Shown one piece after another: positions 48,629-57,936 of a stretch of DNA of 64,000 nt. The translations under genes were made by a program, and so were the position numbers. The stretch is taken from contig CACRXP010000157.1 of assembly GCA_902702965.1 (NCBI GenBank), positions 405,589 to 469,588 of the forward strand, read 5' to 3'. The notes under the pieces were generated by a model. The model saw nothing but the letters and a program-made list of their open reading frames with translations. It was not told where the DNA came from and searched no databases. This stretch comes from Spirometra erinaceieuropaei. Its lineage: Eukaryota; Platyhelminthes; Cestoda; Diphyllobothriidea; Diphyllobothriidae. Position 1 is the first letter of the stretch. Each line of letters starts with the position of its first letter.

Positions 48629-49050
48629 CTATAGAGAGGTAGTGAAGAACCGCAGGGGTAGTTTTGTTTGACTGAGAAAAGCATCTGTAAACGTAAAGGA
48701 ATAGGCAAGTGAGCGAAAAGGCACTGCTACCTAAACGAAGCCATGGAAATGCTAAAACAGATGACCAACCATGCTTTACAAAATAGTAATCGGTCAGACA
48801 GAATGTCGGATGTATTTAATCTTCGGCCAAGAACATACCGAACGCGGCAAAAAGGCTCGATTGCGTTCACGAAGGCCTGCGAATACAGCACCTATTTCGC
48901 AGTGGAAGAAAAGCGCTATCTTTACCACCCTCTTTCCATTTATATGCATATACATGTCATATACATATTATGAGACGGGAGGCGATAGACTCGGGACTGT
49001 TTTGAGTCTATTCTGTCTTTATTTAGCTAATCATAACCCAGACCACCAAC
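48629..49050. other. Intergenic
   Basis: Overlapping open frames at 48.74-49.45 kb run into SINE sequence and were not accepted as genes. Nothing else was recognised. Confidence 0.4.
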
Positions 49051-49054
49051 TGGG

Positions 49055-49275
49055 GTTAGAAACAAAACAAGCGGTTGCACAGGGCGCAGAAAATAAACAG
49101 ACGGTGTCTAGCATATGCGCCATAAGCACCTCGTCGGGCCGAAATCCTGTCTTGCTAGTTGTCATCAATCAGCCATGCTCAACGCACAAGCATGCAATCA
49201 CCGGGTCTCGAAGACTCGATTTGTTGGTTAAAGGCCCAATTCCCAAACCACTGAGCCTTGGGCTCGTTGCTTTGT
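49055..49275 (-). mobile_element. Degenerate SINE
   Basis: It retains a reversed box B-like GTCTCGAAGACTCG and a reversed box A-like AAACCACTGAGCCTTGGG, with weak tail similarity. It is older than the copies to its right. Confidence 0.5.
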
Positions 49276-49310
49276 TGTTTGCTGTCGGGTACATACACAG
49301 TGGTACCATT

Positions 49311-49558
49311 ATATATATATATATATATATGTATATAATGGTAGGGGGCGCTCACCGATCGTTTCTACGGAACTCACTCGTCCGGTTTTGCCTTATGGGA
49401 TCTTTCTCTCAAGCCCACCCAGCAGCCGCACACAGGTGCATGATATAGGCAGAATAACATTACCGGCAAAAACAAGGAAGACTGGAATAACCATTTCTGA
49501 CTTATAAGCCGTCGTCAGCAGGTCATACCCAATCCCGAAGTGTGGGAAACAAAAGCCT
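49311..49558 (-). mobile_element. SINE with (TA)n at its head, minus copy
   Basis: A (TA)n tract at 49311-49337 leads directly into the SINE head (GGTAGGGGGCGCTCACCGAT), the hairpin region, a unit junction and the tail (CATTTCTGACTTATAAGCCG). It is inverted relative to the full copy that follows. Confidence 0.75.
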
Positions 49559-49561
49559 ATA

Positions 49562-49866
49562 TTGTGCGCCGCTGTGCGGCTGCTGGTTGGGCTCGAGAGA
49601 GCCCATAAGGCAAAACCGGACGAGTGACTTCCGTAGGAACAATCGGTGAACGTCCCCTACCCTTGCATATTCCCAATCGAAACCGACAGGACAAGGCTTC
49701 TAATCACTGGGCCACTGAGTGGTTAGAGGCGTTGGACTTCTAACTAACAGGCCGCGAATTCGAGCCTCAGGTCTTGCACACTTTGGGGTTGCGTATGACT
49801 GGCTGACGACGGCTAATAAGCCAGAAGTGTCAATTCCAGTCTTCCTTGTCTTTCTCGGTAGTGCTA
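49562..49866 (+). mobile_element. tRNA-derived SINE, full-length plus copy
   Basis: This copy is nearly complete. The head has GGCTGCTGGTTGGGCTCGAG (about 49577), with GGGCTC-GAGA-GAGCCC able to form a hairpin. Box A-like GAGTGGTTAGAGGC is at about 49717-49730 and box B-like GAATTCGAGCC at 49756-49766. The tail has GACGGCTAATAAGCCAGAAG and ends near TTCTCGGTAGTG. With the preceding minus copy it forms an inverted pair. Confidence 0.85.
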
Positions 49867-50049
49867 GTATACATGTATATACAATGGTACTACCTAAATG
49901 TTTGGGTATGTGTTTGCCCAGGTGTTTGTTGTCTGACGCAACTGCAATGAGTTCGGCTGCTCAGTTGTTCCCTCAGCGTCCTCCATCCGGATTACGGTAC
50001 GTGGACCTTAAAGGGAAATCAAACCAATAATTTCTGAAATTTTAAGTCT

Positions 50050-50240
50050 AGTATCGACAAAAGGGAGTGTTGACATGGATAAGGGGATGATCATTTCTGG
50101 CCTGTTTACCGTCAACGGCCAGCTATAGAAAATCAGTGGTGTGGATGACCTCGGACTCTAATTCTAGGTTGCAGTTACCAAGCATTACCAAGTTCACTAT
50201 TCCCTTCTTAGAAACTGACAGGTCAAAAAGTCCTTGGCTC
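50050..50240 (-). mobile_element. Very degenerate SINE
   Basis: Fragments such as ATCATTTCTGGCCTGTTTAC and AACGGCCAGCTATAG match the tail in minus orientation, with a weak trace of the tRNA-like part. It is old. Confidence 0.45.
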
Positions 50241-51416
50241 TTAGGTCACGCGCATTCAAATTCATAACTGTCGGTGACCAAAGATCCCGTATCCTAACCT
50301 GAGGTTATGCAGGCCTAGGTCTGAGTGTGTGTATATGTACTAAATACCGGATCGATGACTGTTTCAGCTAACTGTTTACCTTCTGTGTGACTTCGGCAAG
50401 GGAAAAATTACTAGGAAAACGTTCGGGATAGCCCGATGTAATTCGGGACTCATAAGAACAGAGATCAAAGTGTTTTATTTGGTATAATGGCCGTCGCCCG
50501 AGAAATAGTTCGTGTTTGTTCACTAATTTCCGGGAGTGATTAACATTCTGACGTGGATGAGACCGTCTGGTAGTCTACCCTGTACCGACGATTTTCAGCG
50601 GAGAATAGGGAGTATCCACCATTCGAAAGTACTTTAAAACTATTGATGAAAATTCTGTGCACTAGCAGAAAAATCTCGGTTATTATTAACAGACAAAATA
50701 AGATTCGAGTCACCCTGTCGTACGCCGACATTGGAACTTGTCAAATGGCAGTCATGCGCCCGTTCACTCTTCGTATCGTTGCTCTTTGAGGGCTCCAGTC
50801 ATTTCTCCTCTGCTTCTCCGCCTGGGTTTTTCATTCCCTGAAACAACCGAAAACAACCCTGACAAGAACCATGTTTGCGATCGAATCTTTGTTCTTCACA
50901 ACGCCCTTCTCTCCTCTCCTTTCCTACCTCGTAGGCTTCTGCCAAATGATGGCGGAAGCAGAAAATACCCTGTTAGTATCACATAGTCTTCCCTTTTGCT
51001 ATGACCTTTACAGTGCTGCAAGTGCTCCTATCTACACCTCCTCCAACTCTCGCATTAACAGGTAATGCAGAAAAACACCGATCACGGTGTAGCCTGACAT
51101 CAACGGGTATCTCGTCAACATAGAGATTCATAGGCGGCTATCGTGATATGACTAACTGAATCTGATGAGAGAAGAAGGTGAATCAGAAATGGACACTAGC
51201 ATATTCCTCCCCTGATTAGTATTCGGCTTACGAGGGAAAGACTGACAAACTTTGCTCCTGCAGGCAGCCCTGTGTGGCCCAGCTCAAGTTTAATTCAACA
51301 TTAACGCCTTGCGCAGGCCTTTTCAGCGCGACTTGGCTTCACTTGAAATGCCCACTATAGGCGCACATTAAAGCAAATTTAGTAATAGGAGAATTACTAT
51401 CGCGGAGGGCCGTACC
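50241..51416. other. Intergenic
   Basis: No recognised gene or repeat. Open frames at 50.74-51.07 kb overlap in two frames and carry no domain. Confidence 0.4.
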
Positions 51417-51640
51417 TACAGTACCTGGCCTATATCACAGAATTTTAACCGAAATTCTGCGGGTTAGAGGAGACTGCGTAGGCTGGGTTATACTATGAGA
51501 CATTTTACAGCATAATCCAAATAAATTTCAGTCACTCCAGAACGCTGGGTCTTCAGTGAGTTTCTTTCCGGCCGCCTGGGAAAACTACGTTTAGTTAACA
51601 ATGTCAACTTGAAGAAGAAGACACGATTGCCGGGACAAGA

Positions 51641-51697
51641 GCTTTATTAGCCTGAAGTTTCGGATTCCTGCTCGAATCCATCATCAGAGACATAAGC
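51641..51697 (-). ncRNA. Hammerhead ribozyme-like motif, PLE left end
   Basis: Read on the minus strand: CTGATGA (complement of 51681-51687), stem II GGATTC/GAATCC with loop GAGCAG, then GAAAC (51657-51661). Stem I is formed by GTCT with AGGC, and beyond an internal loop by GCTT with AAGC. This is the type I layout found in Penelope elements. The expected ACGTC after GAA reads ACTTC, altering the short palindromic stem III, so self-cleavage is doubtful. Confidence 0.65.
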
Positions 51698-51796
51698 AGA
51701 TAAGGGGTGATTCATGCACATGCGGCTGCAGTATTTATAGGATGCATCAGCCATGCTACCACATAACTATGAATATTCACGGCTCCCTCCCCTTCA

Positions 51797-52593
51797 TCAA
51801 GGATCGTTGCACGTGGCATGATGGCCGACATTCGCGTCGTTAATTGCTGCAATGGATGCTGCGTTGGATGTTAGTGTGATGATTGCTCGACCATCTGACG
51901 CGCTGACCCGGGTGTTGGGAAGAGTGTTCACCAGTGCGCTCCCCGCGTGGCCAATTACTCCGCCTAGACGAAGTCTCAGCACGCTGTATTGAATGGGAAG
52001 ATCGTTGCACTTGTTAATAGACTGGGGGCCAGTAAACCATGACTCAAGCAGCTCCCGGCTCACGCGGTTGTCGCCTCTTGCGATAATTTTGGCCTCGTCA
52101 AATTTGAATGTGTGGCCAGAGCCCGTCGAATGAGCCGCAACTTGAGAGCTAGCGTCAATTCTCCGCACCGCCGCAGCATGTTCGGTCATTCGCGTTTGGA
52201 GTTGTTTTCCGGTTTCTCCGACGTAGTTGCTTTGTCCACAACTGCACCAGATCCGATAAACGACTCCAGACGTTTCGTGCCGTGGCAGTTGGTTTTTTGG
52301 TTTCATCAACTGACGCCTGATGGTTGCCTCCTGTCTGTGTGCAACTCCAACCCTAAGTGGCGCGAGAAGGCGGCCGACCGCTTCCGAAACGTTCTTGACA
52401 TATGGAAACGCTTGCCAAACTTTGGTGTCCGTGCGGTTAGGCCTTTCGTCCCTTTTGCGTATGCACCGGTTGACAAAGTTGCGCGCGTAGCCATTGGCTA
52501 TGAAGACCCGTCGGAGTTATTGTAGTTCGGCAATCTTGTCTTCCGGCTCACTGCATGGCGTTTCGACACGCCGATAGAGCGCCCTTACACAAC
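51797..52593 (-). pseudogene. PLE RT C-terminus plus GIY-YIG endonuclease
   Basis: Read on the minus strand, one frame carries the RT C-terminal region (SHKRSCVRALYRRVE, then LRRVFIANGYARNFVNRCIR, then FPYVKNVSEAVGRLL). The endonuclease follows: GVVYRIWCSCG and YVGETGKQLQTRMTEH, the GIY and YIG halves with the downstream arginine. A histidine-containing segment (AAHSTGSGHTFKF) and ESWFTGPQSINKCNDLP come next, then a C-terminal tail to the stop at 51797. One in-frame TAA (complement of 52517-52519) interrupts it inside the RT part. The catalytic RT is missing, so the copy cannot move by itself. The endonuclease domain itself is open and looks intact. Confidence 0.9.
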
Positions 52594-52604
52594 TGCGTTT
52601 GTGA

Positions 52605-52641
52605 CTGATTCGGATTCGAGCAAGAATCCGAAACATCAGGC
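52605..52641 (+). ncRNA. Hammerhead-like core, damaged, PLE right end
   Basis: The inverted copy of the left-end motif lies on the plus strand. CTGAT (52605-52609) has lost the final GA, stem II GGATTC/GAATCC is intact (52612-52629), and GAAAC (52630-52634) is followed by ATCAGGC. The 5' part of stem I is replaced by PLE coding sequence. It is probably inactive. Confidence 0.55.
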
Positions 52642-53392
52642 TAATAAAGCTCTTGTCCCGGCGATCGTGTCTTCTTCTTCAAGACTGCTTCCTGGAAATT
52701 GTCTCTTCGCTTCTATTGGCAATGACAACTTGACTGCCATGCATTTTTTACATTGATTTTCGATGCACTTTTGAATTCAAATATATTTTTTAGAAAACAA
52801 TTACAACACATTCTGGCTTGCATTTGTTTGGAATAAAAATAAGTCTTCTCCCAATTCTTCAGTCTAAGATAGGGTATTTTTGGTTTAGAAGGGGCTTCCG
52901 GCTATGATTTTCTAAAACCTCGAAAGGTTTACCCATACAATATCTTGCTTGTTCGTTTATTAGCGCTGTTTGGCAAATACGCGATGTGGTCTATATCCAT
53001 TGTGATATTTTACGGCCTAGAGAAATGCGTGATTTTTCTTTCGCGGAAAGTATGCACTCCTTGGTTTTGTAACCCTAAGCATAAGTATAACTATGGGTAA
53101 GATTCCGAATTATTTGAGAATAAAGTAAACTTTTGAACCCCGAAAGCTACACTTTTTGAATGAAAGAGTTCAAAAAGACGCAATCCGCTACCAATTGTGT
53201 GCAGGAAAGGATATGGTGATATGCCTTTGGTAAGAGATATATATGAGGACATCGAAAATCAAAGGATTCCTATCATAATAAGTAAGTGGAAATTTCTAAA
53301 TGCGCGTGGTTTTTCAGGCTGCCGTAAAGATCATTCAATAGCCGGAGTTCTGCCGTAACTATAATAACTTAATAATCAATATTTTGACTCCA

Positions 53393-53670
53393 CATGCTTA
53401 CTTATGAAATCATAACCGAAATTCTGAAATCCGTTTTCGTTTTGCCAAGATTGCTTAAGTCGGGCTTTAAAATTAATCATCATGCAGTATAATTCTACAA
53501 CAAATCAGTTACCTCGAGATGCTGGCTTTCGAACAAACGTATTTCCGGCCGCATGATTTTTGATGCCCTTACAAATTTAAATATATTTCATAGAAAACAT
53601 GCATAAAAATAATCATTCTTTTACTTATTCGGTAGGAAATGACGTCTTCCGAGCATAAATTTTAAATCAT
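53393..53670. mobile_element. Inverted-repeat MITE, left-arm fragment
   Basis: It starts TTACTTATGAAATCATAACC and contains ATTAATCATCATGCAGTATA (about 53473), then CATTCTTTTACTTATTCGGT (about 53613). It abuts the preceding MITE without a gap, so a second copy or a rearranged arm is joined there. Confidence 0.65.
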
Positions 53671-54049
53671 CTATTTAGAATGTTGCATGTGTTTAAGGTT
53701 TGCAGAGATAAATACGAGACATATGGAGTGTCGCAAAAATGCATACTAATTTTCTTAGTCTACAGCTGTCTACCTCCACGCCTTCTGAAAGCAGAAAATG
53801 CGTTTCGAGTGGCACAATGACAGACTTTCGTTTGAGCTACGAAGCTCCTACCTTGCCTCTTAGTGACTAAACTACTTAGTTCCAGTTAAATTCAGAAAAA
53901 TACGGTAAATCGTTTACCTGATGTTACCTGTTTCGTAGTTAGCCAATCAATTCAATAACGTTGCTAGTATCCGAAATTGTTACAATCTCCTTCTTGGTGT
54001 TCCGGTTATAAAAAATTTGACAGTTAAATTATTCATAGATGTTTTGACA
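53671..54049. other. Intergenic
   Basis: AT-rich sequence with no recognised gene or repeat. Confidence 0.4.
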
Positions 54050-54270
54050 GATTTTGCATAGTTCATATTGACCCAACTGTGAAAAACTCGGCGCCTCGTT
54101 GGGGTTCGAATGCACGCAGTAAGGGGAAGGTTTTAGTACAGCCAACGCTCTAACCACTTGAGCTACGATGTCCCATCGGACGACGCGAGTTTAATCCACC
54201 CAACCTACTTCAACGTCTGGAATCCACCAAATCTGATATAGTAAGTTGACCGCCCAAGCCTGGTAATCAT
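54050..54270 (-). mobile_element. Second tRNA-derived SINE family
   Basis: On the minus strand a box A-like TAGCTCAAGTGGTTAGAGCG (complement of 54147-54166) is followed about 40 bp on by a box B-like GCATTCGAACCCC (complement of 54101-54113). The flanking ATCGGACGACGC and GGATTC/AATCC segments do not make a closed tRNA acceptor stem. It is therefore a tRNA-derived repeat rather than a tRNA gene. Head and tail differ from the main SINE family. Only this copy was found. Confidence 0.6.
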
Positions 54271-54386
54271 CTGGTGGATTCTAGGTGAATAACGCGAATA
54301 TAAGTTTGTTACGGGCATTGTGAAAGGCAATTATGGTCTGAGGTCTAAAAACCCGAGTCGCTATTACCCGATTAGATAAATATATA

Positions 54387-55340
54387 TACACTATCTCATG
54401 AAATACTGAATGAAATCCTGAAAGGTTTTTCTATTCGAAAAGTTCACCTAATTTGGGTTGTCATATTAATTATCTTACCGCATCATCTTAAGATATTCTA
54501 GCCACAGCACGATACCAGCTTTCGACTGAACTTCTCATCGACCGCCTATGTGAACTTCACTCTGTAAAAATTACTGCTTAAGTAGCAGGGATTATTCCCA
54601 TTGATTTTGATACCCTTCTAAATCTAAATATACTTCACGGAAAACATGCATAAAAATAATGTATCTTTTACTCCGCTGGTAGCAAATCCCGTCTTCAAAT
54701 TTTCTACTCGAAGAAAGACTATCTTTCGGTTTTAAAGGACTTCCTCTATTTTCGAAAAAATGTCAACCCGATCTGCCGTTACACTTGCATTCAGGGTTTT
54801 CGGACTACAAGCTGTGCATTTTTTGTGCTAGGAAAATCGTATATTTATACATGTTTTTATGGAGAGGACATACAGGGCTCATAAAATTAAAAATGGGTGT
54901 CGACCACGTTGTCCACTTTAGAAGCAGCATTTATACGTGTGCTGATACGATGCTGTGCGACTAGACCTTTCACGATCTTGAAAAACCTTTTTTACCTCTA
55001 ATGATGCTCTTCGTTCACGTAAAAAATGGGATTCGTTAACAACTGAGTAAAAAAGGAATAATTTTTGTGCATGTTTTCGATAAAATATATTTGAATCCAT
55101 AGGGGTATCTAAAATATATGGGAGTACTTCATGCTACCTAAACGGTCATTTTTTACAGTTTAGTCCATGCAGGCGGTCGAGTAAGAGCACATTCGAAAGC
55201 CGGCATCCTGTCCTGACTGAAATGCCTTACGATTATACGGCGAGTTGATCATTACGGCAATCCCACTTACGTAATCTTTTCGAACTTGATACAATTCCAG
55301 AATTTCGATTGACATTTCATGAGATAACATATCTACTGTA
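54387..55340. mobile_element. Inverted-repeat MITE, complete copy
   Basis: The left end is TACACTATCTCATGAAATAC (TA at 54387-54388). The right end is CATGAGATAACATATCTACTGTA (TA at 55339-55340), its inverted match. Arm blocks include GAAAACATGCATAAAAATAA (about 54640) and AAGCCGGCATCCTG (about 55197). It is about 950 bp and non-coding. Confidence 0.8.
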
Positions 55341-55439
55341 TGATACACAGACACCCATCAACTAGGTCAAAGGACGTGCTTTCCACATTTTGCCTTAGGC
55401 GCAACCCACAAAACAAGCAGACTGTTGTATGGCGGCTAG

Positions 55440-56165
55440 TAATGCATTCAGAGAAGGAAGTGCGGACAATGACAAGGGTTTCTGTGATGATCATTTTGGA
55501 CTTATTAACTTAGTAAATACTCCTGATCACAACCGACAAGACAAGAGTCCCACAGCTCGGTGTCAAAGCGTTTGGCTGTTCACTGCTCAAAGGACAATGA
55601 ACCCGGGCACGAAATCTAATCATCCCAGCCTGAGGTTGGAGTGGCTGGCTGACGATAGCCAGTAAGGCAAAATTGTCATTGCAGACGCCTTTGCCTTTGT
55701 GGACAATCCTGCACAGGTTGCAGTGCTGATGGCCCAGTCGTCACAGCAGGATGGTCGCAGCGACGGTGACTAAAGCATGAAGTAGTTTAAGGTGATGGTG
55801 GGCTTGCGTGGTATCTACCGCACTCTCTTCTTCCCCAACTGGGCTTGGTGCCATGACAGCGCCAAAAAGACCGGAGGCGAAAGAGGGCGCAGGTGGTTGG
55901 CAGGTTAAAGCCCTCCGTCCGACTGCTTTCGAGGGCTCTACATTGAGCCCCAAGACACCGCGGGACGAGAATGGCCTGTAACCCGATTGATGAACAAAAT
56001 GACAATGGATAAGTGGGTTCGTTGGAAAGTTGGTTGTATTTAATACTGCTTGATGACCGAAGAACGCGGCTTCGGGACACAGGTGGGTCAGACCTGGGTT
56101 TGAATAAAGCTGGCTGTCGACGGCCAGTAAGACAGAAATGGCAGTTCCAACTTACCCTGTCTCTG
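55440..56165. mobile_element. Degenerate SINE remnants, mixed orientation
   Basis: A minus tail remnant (GGACAATGACAAGGGTTTCT, about 55463) faces a plus tail remnant (GTGGCTGGCTGACGATAGCC, about 55641). Another plus copy at about 55880-56165 has a broken head, a weak tRNA-like part and the tail (GGCTGTCGACGGCCAGTAAG, about 56111). About 150 bp of unrelated sequence (55725-55880) lies between. All are old. Confidence 0.6.
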
Positions 56166-56184
56166 TCCGTTCCCCTCCCTTGAC

Positions 56185-56186
<2 letters not shown>

Positions 56187-56218
<32 letters not shown>
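56187..56218. repeat. (TA)n microsatellite
   Basis: An uninterrupted TA tract of about 32 bp directly after the SINE remnant and just before a PLE end. Similar TA tracts occur at SINE heads at 49.3 and 56.58 kb. Confidence 0.9.
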
Positions 56219-56223
<5 letters not shown>

Positions 56224-56224
56224 T

Positions 56225-56365
56225 CATCATCTCCCGAAGAAGACGAAGAAGAAGAGAGGGCGAATTCATGGACCATATTGCATTCGAACTGACGTTTCGG
56301 AAACTTCCTCGTTTCCATCATCAGAGTATCGTAATTGTTGCACTTGCCGATCTTGAGTTGTTCAG
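56225..56365 (-). mobile_element. Solo Penelope-like terminal repeat fragment
   Basis: GAAGAAGACGAAGAAGAAGA (56236) parallels the AAGAAGAAGACACG end of the 51.6 kb PLE and is likewise followed by a hammerhead-like core. Sequence between the two differs, so this is another PLE subfamily. No coding part remains. Confidence 0.6.
56272..56345 (-). ncRNA. Hammerhead ribozyme motif, type I, well formed
   Basis: Read on the minus strand: CTGATGA (complement of 56318-56324), then stem II GGAAAC/GTTTCC with loop GAGGAA, GAAAC (56294-56298), and a GTC cleavage triplet (56291-56293). ACGT after GAA is a palindrome, matching the tiny stem III of Penelope hammerheads, which usually act as dimers. Stem I pairs ACT with AGT next to the core, then CG with CG and ATT with AAT beyond small internal loops. 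All core nucleotides are present. Predicted cleavage follows the C of GTC. Activity is not demonstrated. Confidence 0.75.
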
Positions 56366-56640
56366 TCTTGCGGCTCGGGTATTCTACACTTCGGGCTTGG
56401 GTATGGCTGGCTGACGACGGCTAATAAGCCAGAAATGGCCATTCCAGTCTCCCTTGCCTTTGTCGGTAATACCGTTCTGCCGCTGTGCGGCTGCTGGTTG
56501 GGCTCGAGAGAGAGCCCTTAAGGCACAACGGAACGAGTGAGTTCCGTACGAATGATCGGTGACCGCCCCCTACCACTATATATATGTATATATATATGAT
56601 GGTAGAGGGCGCTCACCGATCATGTTGCGGAAATCGTTCA
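56366..56640 (+). mobile_element. SINE unit junction, plus copy ending in a TA palindrome
   Basis: The tail of one unit (CTGGCTGACGACGGCTAATA, about 56409) runs into the head of the next (GCGGCTGCTGGTTGGGCTCG at 56485, CGAGTGAGTTCCG at about 56532). It then reaches (TA)n at about 56576-56598. The same head begins on the opposite strand after the TA tract (GGTAGAGGGCGCTCACCGAT), giving a head-to-head palindrome across the microsatellite. Confidence 0.75.
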
Positions 56641-57249
56641 CTGTATGTAGATGATTGAATTTTTGAAAATCGTGGCATCCTCACTCCCTAATTCACGAAG
56701 TAAGGCAGCATTGTTAATGGGCTCGGCGAAAGAAACCTCAGCAAAATGTACTGACTGCAATAGCAGGGAAAACTCGAGAGGCATTTCTAACTTATCGGTC
56801 GGCACCACTCACCTACAGCTTAATGCCGGGTTCTAGTGTGAAGCTTTAAGCATACCAATCGTTTCTGCTGCGGGACGTTTAGGCACTACGCTGACGTCTG
56901 AGTTTAAAAAAAAGTTCTGAGCAGTCAGTCCTTGCGTGCTCTGCCACCTTCCGCAGCTCCGTCCAGCTTCATTTCAAATGCTGTCACTCATTTTCCCCAC
57001 ACATCCATACTGACACCCAATCTTTTGATAATACCTCGCGTCCCATATTTTTCCTATGCTTGCCTATACCGTAACTTCTCTTGCTTCTGCCTGGTTCGTT
57101 CCATGCGTCCTCATGGCCGTTTTTATTATTATGCTGCTTCTCTCGGCTACTCCCTCTCTCTGATCCTCCTGCTCGTCAAAAAAGCAGAATACACACGCAG
57201 TTGTGCGCAGTTGCGCTCTTAAGTTGACACTCTATCTGCGGTAGCATGC
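56641..57249. other. Intergenic
   Basis: No recognised gene or repeat. An open frame at 56932-57222 has no domain. Confidence 0.4.
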
Positions 57250-57780
57250 GGGTGATTCACTCAGCTGCCTTTAGTGCACCGATGCAGGCATTCAACCGTC
57301 CAGTACGGCGCAGTGACGCAGAAGGAGACTTGCATCACCGCCCACTTCGACCACGGCTGACAACGTAGTAACAGCGACTGCGTGCCGCAGCCAATCAGGG
57401 TTAAGGTGTGCATGAAGCCAGTTTAGTGCAAGCACTGCAGCACCCCCATTGGTCAGCGGCACTCGCACGCACGTGTGCACACTTGCAGCACGGCCTCGCT
57501 GCTTGCGCAGTCTCCTGCACGGGGGCAAACTGGCTGTCTTCCCGCCAGCAGAGCCGCATCAAAGCCCCCACACCCGATGGGTGTGTGTGTGTGTGCTTCT
57601 GCAATAGCTTCACGGGCCTCGGTGGTGATGTGCAGACGTACCCGTCACACTCATACACACGGGGCGCACTAACTGAGATTGCACCAGCGTAAGCGTCCAC
57701 AAAGACGCCACGTGTGTGTGTGTGCGCGCGCTCGCGAACCAGTTTGTTTCCCTATACGTCTACGATTACAGCAACAGCGG
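57250..57780 (+). promoter_or_regulatory. GC-rich, CCAAT-containing promoter-like region
   Basis: Higher G+C and CG content than the surroundings. It contains CCAATCAGG (about 57391), ATTGG in the opposite sense (about 57448) and purine-pyrimidine alternating tracts (TG at 57578-57596; TG/CG at about 57711-57735). It lies upstream of the candidate signal-peptide exon at 57937. It could be that gene's promoter and 5' exon, or an unrelated GC-rich repeat; similar DNA occurs at 14.2 and 62.0 kb. Confidence 0.35.
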
Positions 57781-57936
57781 AGCGAAGATATCTCCCACAA
57801 TCACATACGCCTCTCACTAGTCAGAACAAAACCGGCTGTCCCTCTTGTCGGGACATCAACTCCACAGGACATTAGGTTTATGGGCTGTGTCTGTTGGAGG
57901 CACAGCACTGCGTTTATGTTTGGGACATATCTCAAC

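Larger units (their letters stand above)
51612..52719 (-). mobile_element. Penelope-like element insertion with inverted ends and target duplication
   Basis: The insertion is flanked by a 13-bp duplication, CAATGTCAACTTG (51599-51611) and CAATGACAACTTG (52720-52732), with one mismatch. Inside, the left end (51612 to about 51697) and right end (about 52605-52683) are reverse complements, sharing AAGAAGAAGACACGAT and a ribozyme-like core. The right end has about 36 bp more outward sequence. Between them lies a minus-strand fragment encoding the last part of RT and the GIY-YIG endonuclease. Inverted rather than direct terminal repeats are a known outcome for Penelope elements. The element is 5' truncated and non-autonomous. 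Confidence 0.85.
51417..53390. mobile_element. Inverted-repeat MITE split by a Penelope-like element
   Basis: The left end TACAGTACCTGGCCTATATC (51417) and left arm (ACAGCATAATCC, about 51509; GGCCGCCTGGGAAAACTAC, about 51570) stop at about 51599. The same MITE resumes after 52732 with GCATTTTTTACATTGATTTTCG and continues through the middle and right arm to about 53390. The interruption is the PLE at 51612-52719. The right terminus is truncated where another MITE piece begins. Confidence 0.75.

Noticed and set aside
48771..49448. 225-codon open frame
   Set aside because: Much of it is translated SINE sequence and a TA tract; there is no domain or codon evidence.
54075..54175. Possible tRNA gene on the minus strand
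   Set aside because: Boxes A and B are good but no acceptor stem pairs, so it was called a SINE.
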